DNA of 64,000 nt, from NCBI GenBank assembly GCA_963751665.1, contig CAVVVF010000001.1:248001-312000 (forward strand). Reading direction: 5' to 3'. Below are positions 1-8,159 of this stretch, piece by piece. How positions within the stretch are numbered: position 1 is the first letter of the stretch; each line of letters begins with the position of its first letter. The DNA comes from AC-69 sp963751665. GTDB lineage: Bacteria; Actinomycetota; UBA4738; HRBIN12. The translations under genes were made by a program, and so were the position numbers. The notes under the pieces are model-generated. The model had not been told where the DNA came from, made no database searches, and was given only the letters and a program-made list of their open reading frames with translations.

Positions 1-2
1 CC

Positions 3-368
3 CAGAGCTCTGGTGGAACGTCCTCAGGTGGCTCGCTCGTCAGCCTGCTCTTCCCACTCGTGCTCCTCGGCGGGGTCTTCTACTTCCTGCTCCTTCGGCC
101 CAACCGCACGCGCCAGCGCCAGCAACAGAGCCTCCTCGAGAGCCTCCAGGTGGGTGACGAGGTCATGACGGCGGGCGGCATCTTCGGGACCCTGAAGGAC
201 ATCGACGAGGAGGACGACATCGTCACCGTCGAGATCGCCCCGGGGACCGACGTGCGGATGCTCCGCCGGGCCATCTCCCAGCGCATGGTCGACGAGCCCG
301 ACCAGGAGCAAGGTGACGACGGGACCGAGGACCATGGCTTCGACGAGGAGGCCGGCAGCCGGCCGTGA
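3..368 (+). CDS. yajC: YajC, Sec translocase accessory subunit (5' end cut by window edge)
   Basis: Small single-span inner-membrane protein of the SecDF-YajC complex, which assists Sec-dependent export. The frame is open from base 3 to the TGA at 366-368, so the gene begins before the window; the GTG at 60 lies inside the membrane segment and is not the likely start. A Gly/Ser-rich stretch is followed by a hydrophobic helix (FPLVLLGGVFYFLLL), then the family signature RPNRTRQRQQQ and the YajC beta domain with VGDEVMTAGGIFGTL. The acidic C-terminal tail is normal for the family. The stop overlaps the GTG of the next gene (GTGA), indicating translational coupling with the HD protein, secD and secF. 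Confidence 0.93.
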   Translation, partial: QSSGGTSSGGSLVSLLFPLVLLGGVFYFLLLRPNRTRQRQQQSLLESLQVGDEVMTAGGIFGTLKDIDEEDDIVTVEIAPGTDVRMLRRAISQRMVDEPDQEQGDDGTEDHGFDEEAGSRP

Positions 369-1102
369 AGGGCAGCGCTGACGCCGCTCCGCGGGCGCCG
401 TCGCCCGAACGGGCGCCGTCGCCCGCGGAACTCCCCGAACCAGAGGCCGTCAGCCTGGAGGCGGTCCAGGCCAACCCGGAGCTGTCCGGGTTCATCTCCG
501 CCGCCGACCGGGTCATGGAAGGGCTCGGCTACACCGAGCACGGCTTCCGCCACGCCAACCTGGTCGCCCGGATCAGCTACAACGTCCTCACCCGCGTGGG
601 GTTCGACGAGCACACCGCCAACCTGGCCAGCGTGTCGGGCTACCTCCACGACGTGGGCAACATGGTGTCGCGGGAGGTCCACGGGCAGACCGGGGCGGTC
701 CTCGTCTACCAGGCCCTGAAGGACCAGATCCCCTGGGCGGACCTGGCCGCCATCGTCGCCGCGGTGGCCAACCACGAGGAGGAGAACGGCTACCAGGTCT
801 CGCCGGTGTCGGCGGCGGTCATCCTGGCCGACAAGTCCGACGTGCATCGCAGCCGCGTCCGCAAGTCCGGGCAGATCGAGTTCGACATCCACGACCGGGT
901 CAACTTCGCCGCCGAACAATCGTTCCTGCGGGTAGACTCGACTGCCCGCACCATCACCCTCGAGCTCAAGATCGACACCGAGATCAGCCAGGTCATGGAA
1001 TACTTCGAGATCTTCCTCGGCCGCATGCAGATGTGCCGCAAGGCCGCCGAGGTCCTCGACACCAGGTTCAAACTCACCATCAACGGGGCCGAGCTGGCGT
1101 GA
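365..1102 (+). CDS. HD-domain phosphohydrolase between yajC and secD
   Basis: A 245-residue soluble protein of the HD superfamily, metal-dependent phosphohydrolases acting on nucleotides or similar substrates; its substrate is unknown. Residues 1-40 are Pro/Ala/Glu rich. The HD core follows: His63 in EHGFRHANL, the His95-Asp96 pair in GYLHDVGN, a further His137 in NHEEENGY and Asp156/Asp159 in ADKSDVHRSR, so all expected metal ligands appear present. Residues from about 171 form a separate C-terminal domain without recognisable motifs. The GTG start overlaps the yajC stop and its own stop overlaps the secD start, so it is cotranslated with the Sec accessory genes. That placement is not part of the classical yajC-secD-secF operon; any role in export is inference only. 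Confidence 0.85.
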   Translation: MKGSADAAPRAPSPERAPSPAELPEPEAVSLEAVQANPELSGFISAADRVMEGLGYTEHGFRHANLVARISYNVLTRVGFDEHTANLASVSGYLHDVGNMVSREVHGQTGAVLVYQALKDQIPWADLAAIVAAVANHEEENGYQVSPVSAAVILADKSDVHRSRVRKSGQIEFDIHDRVNFAAEQSFLRVDSTARTITLELKIDTEISQVMEYFEIFLGRMQMCRKAAEVLDTRFKLTINGAELA

Positions 1103-3087
1103 GGAGCAGCAGCCGGAACCTCTGGCTCTCAGTCGCGTTCATCGGCGTCCTGGTGGCCGGGTCCGTCGCCGCGTTCGTGGCCGGCATCCGCCCGGTGCTC
1201 GGGCTGGACCTGGAGGGCGGCGTGTCGGTGGTGCTGGCCGCCCCCGACGGGACGCCCAAGGCGGTCATGGAGCGGGCCCTGGAGAACATCCGCAACCGGG
1301 TCGACGCCTTCGGCGTGGGTGAGCCGCTCCTGTTCCTGTCGGGGAACACCATCGAGGTCCAGCTTCCCGGGCTGGCCCGGGGATCCATCCAGGAGCGCCC
1401 CAAGGAACAGTTCTGCATGGAGGGCGACGGCGGGTCGGTCTACCGATGCTTCCCCACCCAGTCGGAGGCGGCGACCGAGCTCGGTGCGACCTCGGTGAAG
1501 CCCGTGCTGAACAGCGTCTGCCTTTCCGGGCTGGCCGAGTTCGACACCGCCCCCCAGTGCTTCGGCTCGCGGAAGGACGCGGACACGGCGATCCGGGGCA
1601 TCACGGTGTCGAAGCAGAACGCACAGTGGTGCCTGGCCACTACCGGCTTGGCCACGGCCCCGTGCTTCGACTCGAAGGACAAGGCGAACGCGGCCCTGGC
1701 CGGGATCGGCACCTCCGTCTCGCAGAGCTACTGCGTGCAGGGCTCGAAGGAGGAGACCCTTTCCACCGACGCCGGGCCGGCGTGCTTCCCGGACGAGGCC
1801 CAGGCCCAGAAGTTGCTGTCGGCCATCTCCGTCCAGCACGAGACGCGCGAGTTCTGCGTGGTGAGCTCGGCCGGGAAGGGCCTGGGGTGCTTCCTGACCA
1901 GGGACGCCGCCGCTGCCCAGCTCCAGCAGACGGGGCAGGAGCGGCTGCTCCAGGTGATCGGGACCACCGCCCGGCTGGAGCAGCGAGAGGTGCTCCAGGT
2001 CATCGCCCCCGGCACGGCGGAGTTCGACTCCACGCCCGTGACCTGTGGAACGGCCACCGAGCAGGGGACGGCGGCGTGTAGCTTCGAGGCGCTCAAGGAC
2101 CAGACGGTCGTGTTCATGGGCCAGGAGGGCGACAAGTACCGGCTGGGGCCCGTGGAGATCACCGGGGACCTCATCAGGAGGGCCACCGCCGTGTACGGGA
2201 CCGGGAGCCAGAACGGCGGGTTGCCCGGTTGGCAGATCGACTTCAGCACCACGTCTGCGGGGTCCCAGACGTTCTCGGATGTCACGACCCGCCTGAAAGG
2301 CAAGCAGCTGGCGATCGTGGTGGACAACGTGGTCATCTCGGCGCCGACCGTCCAGGGCGTCATCTCGACGAACGGCGTGATCACCGGCAGCTTCACCAAG
2401 GCTCGGGCCCAGGACCTGGCCACCCAGCTGAACTCCGGCGCCCTCCCGGTCAACCTGAAGAAGGAACAGGTCGAGACGGTCAGCCCCACCCTGGGCCGGC
2501 AGTCGCTCCACCAGGGTCTGGTGGCGGGGGTCGTCGGCCTGGTCCTCCTCGCGCTGTACCTGCTGTTCTACTACCGGCTCCTGGGCCTGGTGGCCTGGGC
2601 GGGCATGACCATCTGGGCGGTGCTCGCGTTCGCGCTCGTGTCGATCGCCGGCCGTGCGTTCGGCTACGCCCTGACCCTGGCCGGCGTGGCCGGCCTGGTG
2701 ATCTCGCTCGGGATCACGGCCGACTCCTACATCGTGTTCTTCGAACGGCTGAAGGACGAGGTGCGCCACGGCAAGTCGCCGCGCGCGGCCGTGCAGCCCG
2801 CGTTCAAGCGAGCGTACCGGACGATCGTGGCCGCCGACATCGTCACGGCCCTGGCGGCCATCATCCTGTACATCACCGCCATCAGCTCGGTGCGCGGATT
2901 CGCCCTGACCCTGGGCGTGGCGACCCTGCTCGACCTGTTCGTCGTGTACTTCTTCAAGCGGCCGACGGTCTTCCTCATCGCCCGGAACGAACGGCTGGTG
3001 AACCTGCACGGCTTCGGGCTGACGAGCGGCGTGGCCGCCGAGCCCCTCCGGGACGAGCTGGTGCCGGTGGCCGGAGGCTCGAAGTGA
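1099..3087 (+). CDS. secD: SecD, protein-export membrane protein with cysteine-pair repeats
   Basis: Proton-motive-force-driven partner of SecF that helps pull substrates through SecYEG. The GTG at 1099 overlaps the previous stop and begins just before the first membrane helix; an upstream in-frame GTG at 1033 lies inside the HD gene. Motifs include GLDLEGG near residue 35, the P1 beginning IRNRVDAFGVGEP, and the C-terminal block of five helices with GITADSYIVFFERLKDE. Length is 662 residues, longer than E. coli (615) or mycobacterial SecD. The excess is an insertion in the exported P1 domain (about residues 104-275) made of five repeats, each with an N-terminal Cys and a C-terminal CF-x5-A-x3-[LI]; the Cys pairs are 106/117, 141/154, 178/189, 212/229 and 253/264. 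Another pair, 316/327, lies outside the repeat pattern. Confidence 0.95.
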   Translation: MRSSSRNLWLSVAFIGVLVAGSVAAFVAGIRPVLGLDLEGGVSVVLAAPDGTPKAVMERALENIRNRVDAFGVGEPLLFLSGNTIEVQLPGLARGSIQERPKEQFCMEGDGGSVYRCFPTQSEAATELGATSVKPVLNSVCLSGLAEFDTAPQCFGSRKDADTAIRGITVSKQNAQWCLATTGLATAPCFDSKDKANAALAGIGTSVSQSYCVQGSKEETLSTDAGPACFPDEAQAQKLLSAISVQHETREFCVVSSAGKGLGCFLTRDAAAAQLQQTGQERLLQVIGTTARLEQREVLQVIAPGTAEFDSTPVTCGTATEQGTAACSFEALKDQTVVFMGQEGDKYRLGPVEITGDLIRRATAVYGTGSQNGGLPGWQIDFSTTSAGSQTFSDVTTRLKGKQLAIVVDNVVISAPTVQGVISTNGVITGSFTKARAQDLATQLNSGALPVNLKKEQVETVSPTLGRQSLHQGLVAGVVGLVLLALYLLFYYRLLGLVAWAGMTIWAVLAFALVSIAGRAFGYALTLAGVAGLVISLGITADSYIVFFERLKDEVRHGKSPRAAVQPAFKRAYRTIVAADIVTALAAIILYITAISSVRGFALTLGVATLLDLFVVYFFKRPTVFLIARNERLVNLHGFGLTSGVAAEPLRDELVPVAGGSK

Positions 3088-4223
3088 ACCTCCGGCACGC
3101 CGTCGCCACCTTTCGGGGGCATCGGGAGCCGCACTTCCGGATCATCGAGCACCGCAGATGGTGGTTGCTGCTCTCCGGCACCGTGATCGTGCTCTCCATC
3201 GTGGGCCTGGCCGTCCGCCACCTCAACCTGTCCATCGACTTCGAGGGCGGCTCGCAGCTCACGTACGCCAACAACAGCGGCGCCTCCGCCGAAGGGGTGC
3301 AGACGCTCTTGGCCCAGGCCCCCTGGAGCCTCACCGGCTCGGAGGTCCAGATCGTCGGGGGGAACCAGCTCTCCGTCCGGACCACCAGCCTCACCGAACT
3401 CTCAGACGTCGAGCGGACGCAGCTGATCGACGCGCTGGCCAAGCAAGCCAGGGTCAGTCCCTCGGACATCAGCCGGACGGACGTCGGCCCGACGTGGGGC
3501 GCCGAGATCTCTCGCAAGGCCCTCGAGGGTCTGATCGTCGTGCTGGTCGCCATCTCCATCTACATCGCCCTTCGGTTCGAATGGAAGATGGCCGTGGGTG
3601 CGCAGGTGGCCATGGTCCACGACGTCCTGATCACGGGAGGGGTCTACGCGCTGACCGGCCGAGAGGTCACGCCGGCCACGGTCATCGCCATCCTGACGAT
3701 CCTGGGGTACTCGCTGTACGACACGGTCGTCATCTACGACAAGATCAAGGAGAACACCGAGTCGCCGGTCCTGCTGGCGAAGGACACCTACGGTGGCGTC
3801 GTGAACATCTCCCTGAACCAGGTGTTCATGCGTTCGGTCAACACCTCGCTCGTCGTGCTGTTCCCCATCGTGTCCTTGCTGTTGTTCGGTGGCTCCACGT
3901 TGAAGGACTTCGCCTTCGCCATGCTCATCGGGGTCACCTCGGGGGCCTACTCGTCGATCTTCGTCGCCGCCCCCATCCTGTCGGTGCTGAAAGAGCGGGA
4001 GCCGAAGTACGCGCAGCTTCGCTCCCGGGCCACGGCCCGGGAGGCCGCGGGGCGACCGCTCCGGGCCATCCCAGGCGAGCGGGCTATCGCCTCCTCCGGC
4101 GGCGACGGCCAGCCCGTCCCGTCCGCGGTGGGCGCCCGTCCGGCCGGTGCCAGCACGGCCCGAAGCGTCCAGGGGGCGCAGCGGCCCCGTCCCCGGCCGA
4201 AGAAGAAGCGCAAGCGGAGGTAG
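3084..4223 (+). CDS. secF: SecF, protein-export membrane protein
   Basis: Six-helix partner of SecD in the SecDF complex. The GTG at 3084 overlaps the secD stop. It shows the helix-1 signature followed by LSIDFEGGSQLTY, the helix-4 region with AMVHDVLITGGVYAL, and ILGYSLYDTVVIYDKIKEN and QVFMRSVNTSL, all diagnostic for SecF. The C-terminal 70 residues are a hydrophilic Pro/Arg/Lys tail ending in a run of basic residues, as in many actinobacterial SecF proteins. It is 379 residues and intact. It closes the yajC-HD-secD-secF unit; apt begins 3 bases later. Confidence 0.96.
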   Translation: MNLRHAVATFRGHREPHFRIIEHRRWWLLLSGTVIVLSIVGLAVRHLNLSIDFEGGSQLTYANNSGASAEGVQTLLAQAPWSLTGSEVQIVGGNQLSVRTTSLTELSDVERTQLIDALAKQARVSPSDISRTDVGPTWGAEISRKALEGLIVVLVAISIYIALRFEWKMAVGAQVAMVHDVLITGGVYALTGREVTPATVIAILTILGYSLYDTVVIYDKIKENTESPVLLAKDTYGGVVNISLNQVFMRSVNTSLVVLFPIVSLLLFGGSTLKDFAFAMLIGVTSGAYSSIFVAAPILSVLKEREPKYAQLRSRATAREAAGRPLRAIPGERAIASSGGDGQPVPSAVGARPAGASTARSVQGAQRPRPRPKKKRKRR

Positions 4224-4226
4224 CGC

Positions 4227-4748
4227 GTGGACGTCGAGCAGCTCAAGGCCCTCGTCAGGGACGTGCCGGACTTCCCCCAGCCGGGCATCGTGTTCAAGGA
4301 CATCACCCCGCTCCTGGCCGACGAGATCGCCTTCTCCACCGTCATCGACCTCATCGTGGTCCACTTCGGCCGGGGGAACGTGGACAAGGTGGTGGGGATC
4401 GAGGCCCGTGGGTTCATCCTGGCCTCCCCGGTGGCGTACCACTTCGGGGCGGGGTTCGTCCCGGTGCGGAAGAAGGACAAGCTGCCGTGGGAGACCGAGT
4501 CCGAGGAGTACGAGCTCGAGTACGGGACCGCCACCCTTGAGATCCACCGCGACGGCGTGGACGCCGGCGAGCGGGTCCTGATCGTCGACGACGTCCTGGC
4601 GACCGGCGGCACGGCCCGGGCCACCGCGCGCCTGGTGGAGCGGATCGGGGGCAAGGTGGTGGGGATCGCCTTCCTGATCGAGCTGGGGTTCCTGAAGGGC
4701 CGACAGAAGCTCGACGGCCACGACCTCTTCACGCTGATCAGCTATTGA
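4227..4748 (+). CDS. apt: Adenine phosphoribosyltransferase
   Basis: Salvage enzyme converting adenine and PRPP to AMP. The 173-residue protein carries DFPQPGIVFKDITPLL at the N-terminus, GIEARGFILASPVA, and the PRPP-binding loop VLIVDDVLATGGTA, all typical of Apt. The GTG start follows GGAGGTAG at the end of secF. The order secF-apt-relA is common in actinobacteria and links purine salvage to the (p)ppGpp enzyme downstream. Intact. Confidence 0.96.
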   Translation: MDVEQLKALVRDVPDFPQPGIVFKDITPLLADEIAFSTVIDLIVVHFGRGNVDKVVGIEARGFILASPVAYHFGAGFVPVRKKDKLPWETESEEYELEYGTATLEIHRDGVDAGERVLIVDDVLATGGTARATARLVERIGGKVVGIAFLIELGFLKGRQKLDGHDLFTLISY

Positions 4749-4765
4749 GTTTCGACCCGCGCGGC

Positions 4766-4771
4766 TACACT
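4766..4771 (+). promoter_or_regulatory. Possible -10 hexamer for rel
   Basis: TACACT lies 20 bases before the GTG of the rel gene, with AGGAGG between. A TTGAGT about 15 bases upstream is a poorly spaced -35 candidate, so only the -10 is suggested. Confidence 0.3.
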
Positions 4772-4791
4772 GGCTTGCCAGGAGGACCGCC

Positions 4792-7047
4792 GTGGACAGC
4801 CGGGAGCAGGCCAGGACCGAACGCCGGGGAGGTCTGCTCTCTCGCCTGCGACCGGGGGCGGAGGAGGGGCAGACCCGGGACGGCCTGGAGACGGTGCTCC
4901 GGACGCTCCGCTCCTACAACGCCAAGGCCGACACCAAGGAGATCGAGCGGGCCTACCGCTTCGCCGAGGCCCAGCACGCCGGCCAGAAGCGACTGTCCGG
5001 TGAGGACTTCATCGAGCACCCCCTGTCGGTGGCCCAGATCCTGGCGGAGCTGGGGCTCGACACCACCACCCTGACCGCGGCCCTCCTGCACGACGTGGTG
5101 GAGGACACCGACGTCACGCTGGATGAGCTCGAGGTGGATTTCGGATCGGACGTGGCCCGGATCGTGGACGGCCTGACCAAGCTCCAGGCCATCGCGTTCA
5201 AGTCGCGCCAGCAGGAGCAGGCTGAGAACGTCCGCAAGATGATGGTGGCCATGGCCGGCGACATCCGGGTCCTGCTGATCAAGCTGGCCGACCGGCTCCA
5301 CAACATGCGCACGCTCTCCGCCCTGTCGCCGACGAAGCAGCGGGAGAACGCCATCGAGACCCTCGAGATCTACGCGCCGCTCGCCCACCGCCTCGGCGTG
5401 CAACAGCTGAAGTGGGAGCTCGAGGACCTCTCGTTCAAGACGCTCTATCCCGGGCCCTACCGGGAGATCGCGAGCCTGGTGGAACGGCGGCGGGACGAGC
5501 GACAGCGCTACGTCGAGACCGTCCTGTCGGCGGCCCGGGCCAGGCTCAAGGACGCCGGGGTCAAGGCGGAGGTGGAGGGCCGGCCCAAGCACCTGTACTC
5601 CATCTACGAGAAGATGGTGCTGGGCGGCAAGGAGTTCAACGAGATCTACGACCTTGCCGGGATCCGCGTCCTGGTCGGCAACCTCCGCGACTGCTACGGC
5701 GCGCTCGGCGCCATCCACTCATTGTGGAAGCCTGTGCCCGGCCGGTTCAAGGACTACGTGGCGATGCCCAAGTCCAACATGTACCAGTCCCTCCACACCA
5801 CGGTGGTCGGGCCACAGGGCCGGCCCATCGAGTTCCAGATCCGGACCCAGGAGATGCATCGCACCGCGGAGTTCGGCATCGCCGCGCACTGGCGGTACAA
5901 GGAGGGGCGCGACGGCAAGCGGGCCAAGGACGCCGCCGACCTCGCGTGGCTGGGCCACATGATGGAGTGGCTGAAGGACATGGCGGACCCCAGGGAGTTC
6001 ATGGAGGGTCTGAAGATCGACCTGTACCGGGGGCAGGTGTTCGTGTTCACCCCCAAGGGCGACGTGGTCAACCTCCCCGCCGGTGCGACGCCCGTGGACT
6101 TCGCCTACTCCATCCACACCGAGGTCGGTCACCGCACCATCGGCGGCAAGGTCAACGGCAAGCTGGTCCCCCTCGACTACGAGCTGCGGACCGGCGACAC
6201 GGTCGACATCCTGACGTCGAAGGCCGAGGGCGAGGGCCCGTCCCAGGACTGGCTGAAGTTCGTTGTTACGCCGAGGGCTAGGAGCAAGATCCGCCAGTGG
6301 TTCTCCCGGGAGCGGCGGGAGGACGCCCTGGAGGAGGGGCGCGAACAGCTGCACCGGCTGATGCGAAAGCAGAACGTCCCGTTCAAGCGCCTGGCCACCG
6401 AGGAGGCCCTGGAGCAGGTGGCGGCGGAGATGAAGTTCCCCGGCCTCGAGTCCCTGTACGTGGCGGTGGGGGAGAGCCACGTCTCGCCGCAGTCGGTCAT
6501 GGCCCGGCTGATGCGCAGCGTCGCCGGGACGACCGAGGAGGATGCGACCGAGGTCCCCCTGGCCCGGCCGGTCCAGGTGGGGGCGCCGACCGACGTCAGC
6601 TCCGGCGTCGTGGTGCCCGGTTCCGCCGATGTGTGGGTACGCCTGGCCCGGTGCTGCACGCCGGTCCCCGGCGACGAGATCATGGGGTTCGTCACCCGGG
6701 GCCAGGGCGTATCGGTGCACCGGACCGACTGTCCCAACGCCAAGGCGCTGACCCGTGAGCCCGAGCGGCTGATCGACGTGTCGTGGCGGACCGGACGCCC
6801 CACGTCGTTCGTGGTGACGATCCAGGTCGAGGCCCTCGACCGCACCCGCCTGCTGTCGGACGTGGCCACGGCCCTGTCCGACCATCACGTCAACATCATC
6901 TCGGCGACATCCACCGTGAGCCGGGATCGCATCTCGACGCTGCGATTCACGTTTGAGCTCGCCGACATCACCCACCTGTCGCAGGTCCTGTCCGCGGTGA
7001 AGAAGGTCGAGAACGTCTACGAGGCCTACCGCGTCGTTCCGCGGTAG
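4792..7047 (+). CDS. rel: Bifunctional (p)ppGpp synthetase/hydrolase (RelA/SpoT family)
   Basis: Stringent-response enzyme making and degrading (p)ppGpp. At 751 residues it is full length. Order of domains: HD hydrolase with LLHDVVEDTDVT (His100-Asp101), synthetase with GRPKHLYSIYEKM, EIYDLAGIRVLV and FKDYVAMPKSNMYQSLHT, TGS domain (VFVFTPKGDVVNLPAGATPVDFAYSIH), a zinc-finger region (ARCCTPVPGD) and a C-terminal ACT domain. Both catalytic halves keep their signatures, so a bifunctional Rel is expected. The GTG start follows AGGAGG by 6 bases. dtd begins 6 bases after the stop, a conserved neighbour pair. Confidence 0.96.
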   Translation: MDSREQARTERRGGLLSRLRPGAEEGQTRDGLETVLRTLRSYNAKADTKEIERAYRFAEAQHAGQKRLSGEDFIEHPLSVAQILAELGLDTTTLTAALLHDVVEDTDVTLDELEVDFGSDVARIVDGLTKLQAIAFKSRQQEQAENVRKMMVAMAGDIRVLLIKLADRLHNMRTLSALSPTKQRENAIETLEIYAPLAHRLGVQQLKWELEDLSFKTLYPGPYREIASLVERRRDERQRYVETVLSAARARLKDAGVKAEVEGRPKHLYSIYEKMVLGGKEFNEIYDLAGIRVLVGNLRDCYGALGAIHSLWKPVPGRFKDYVAMPKSNMYQSLHTTVVGPQGRPIEFQIRTQEMHRTAEFGIAAHWRYKEGRDGKRAKDAADLAWLGHMMEWLKDMADPREFMEGLKIDLYRGQVFVFTPKGDVVNLPAGATPVDFAYSIHTEVGHRTIGGKVNGKLVPLDYELRTGDTVDILTSKAEGEGPSQDWLKFVVTPRARSKIRQWFSRERREDALEEGREQLHRLMRKQNVPFKRLATEEALEQVAAEMKFPGLESLYVAVGESHVSPQSVMARLMRSVAGTTEEDATEVPLARPVQVGAPTDVSSGVVVPGSADVWVRLARCCTPVPGDEIMGFVTRGQGVSVHRTDCPNAKALTREPERLIDVSWRTGRPTSFVVTIQVEALDRTRLLSDVATALSDHHVNIISATSTVSRDRISTLRFTFELADITHLSQVLSAVKKVENVYEAYRVVPR

Positions 7048-7053
7048 CGTCGG

Positions 7054-7500
7054 ATGCGGATCGTCCTGCAGCGGGTCTCGCGAGCGACCGTCCGCGTGCG
7101 CGGGGGAACGGTGGCCGAGATCGGAAAGGGCTTCCTCCTGCTGGTCGGGGTGGGCCGGGACGACGCGTTCGGCCAGTACGACCGGCTGGCGGAGAAGGTG
7201 GTCCACCTGCGGGTCTTCGAGGACGAGGCGGGCAAGATGAACCTGTCGCTTGCCGACGTGGGCGGCGAGATCCTGGTCGTCCCCCAGTTCACCCTGTACG
7301 GCGACGTCCGCAAGGGACGCCGGCCCTCGTGGGCCGGCGCGGCACCGCCGGAGGTCGCCGAGGACCGGGTGGAGGCGTTCGCCCGGGCCCTGGAGGCCCG
7401 CGAGGCGACGGTGAAGCGCGGCGCGTTCCGCGAGCACATGGAGGTCGACCTGGTGAACGACGGCCCGGTCACCATCTGGATCGACGGCGCGGCGCTGTAG
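7054..7500 (+). CDS. dtd: D-aminoacyl-tRNA deacylase
   Basis: Removes D-amino acids mischarged onto tRNA. The 148-residue protein has the two active-site motifs of the bacterial DTD family: PQFTLYGDVRKGRRPSW (the SQFTL-like motif, with Pro replacing Ser) and GPVTIWID, the Gly-cisPro motif. Start is ATG at 7054, shortly after the rel stop. Length and ends match the family. Translationally it likely follows rel in one transcript. Confidence 0.95.
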   Translation: MRIVLQRVSRATVRVRGGTVAEIGKGFLLLVGVGRDDAFGQYDRLAEKVVHLRVFEDEAGKMNLSLADVGGEILVVPQFTLYGDVRKGRRPSWAGAAPPEVAEDRVEAFARALEAREATVKRGAFREHMEVDLVNDGPVTIWIDGAAL

Positions 7501-7522
7501 GGGGCGTCGGTCGGCCATCCGA

Positions 7523-7528
7523 TACGAT
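7523..7528 (+). promoter_or_regulatory. -10 hexamer of a likely leaderless promoter
   Basis: TACGAT ends 9 bases before the ATG of the MBL hydrolase gene, so transcription would begin at or within a few bases of the start codon. No Shine-Dalgarno sequence is visible between them. Confidence 0.4.
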
Positions 7529-7537
7529 GGCCGACCG

Positions 7538-8155
7538 ATGTACCTCGACTCGTTCTCCGACAACTCATTCGAGACGAACTGCTGGCTGATCGGAACCGAC
7601 GGGACCGATGAGGCCGTCGTGGTCGATCCGGGCTTTTCCCCCGCGCGGATCCGGGCCCTGCTGGACGCGGCGGGAAAGCGACCTGAGGCGGTCCTGGCCA
7701 CGCACGGCCACTTCGACCACATCGGGTCGGCCGCCGAGCTGTGCGGGGACGAGCTCCCGTTCTACATCCACGAGGCAGACGCGCCGGCCCTGTCCGATCC
7801 TGAGGGCTGGGGAGCCGGGTACCAGGTCCCCACGGTGCCGGTGAAGGACGTGCGGACCGTGACCCAGGGTGAGGTGCTGACGTTCGCCGGCTTTTCGATC
7901 GAGGTCGTGCACACACCCGGCCACACGCCGGGGAGCGCCTGCTTCCTCACCGACGGCTGGGTCCTGTCGGGCGACCTGGTGTTCGCCGGTTCGATCGGCC
8001 GGAGCGACTTCCCCAACAGCTCGCCCCCGGACATGGAACGGAGCCTCCGGCGATTCCTGGAGCTTCCCGACCCGCTGGACGTGCTCCCGGGCCACGGGCC
8101 CCGGACCACGGTGGGACGGGAGCGCTCGAGCAACCGGTTCCTCGCGGAGCTGTAG
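7538..8155 (+). CDS. MBL-fold metallo-hydrolase (glyoxalase II-like)
   Basis: Metallo-beta-lactamase-fold hydrolase of 205 residues. The metal-binding signature THGHFDH is present, followed by the later ligands in VVHTPGHTPGS, LSGDLVFAGSIGRSDF and LPGHGPRTTVG. This pattern matches the hydroxyacylglutathione-hydrolase-like group common next to rel/dtd and hisS in actinobacteria; the true substrate is not deducible. Its stop is 4 bases before hisS. Intact. Confidence 0.9.
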   Translation: MYLDSFSDNSFETNCWLIGTDGTDEAVVVDPGFSPARIRALLDAAGKRPEAVLATHGHFDHIGSAAELCGDELPFYIHEADAPALSDPEGWGAGYQVPTVPVKDVRTVTQGEVLTFAGFSIEVVHTPGHTPGSACFLTDGWVLSGDLVFAGSIGRSDFPNSSPPDMERSLRRFLELPDPLDVLPGHGPRTTVGRERSSNRFLAEL

Positions 8156-8159
8156 GGAG

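Noticed and set aside
1129..3009. A 626-codon - strand open frame opposite secD
   Set aside because: Antisense shadow of a strongly supported gene; no recognisable motif.
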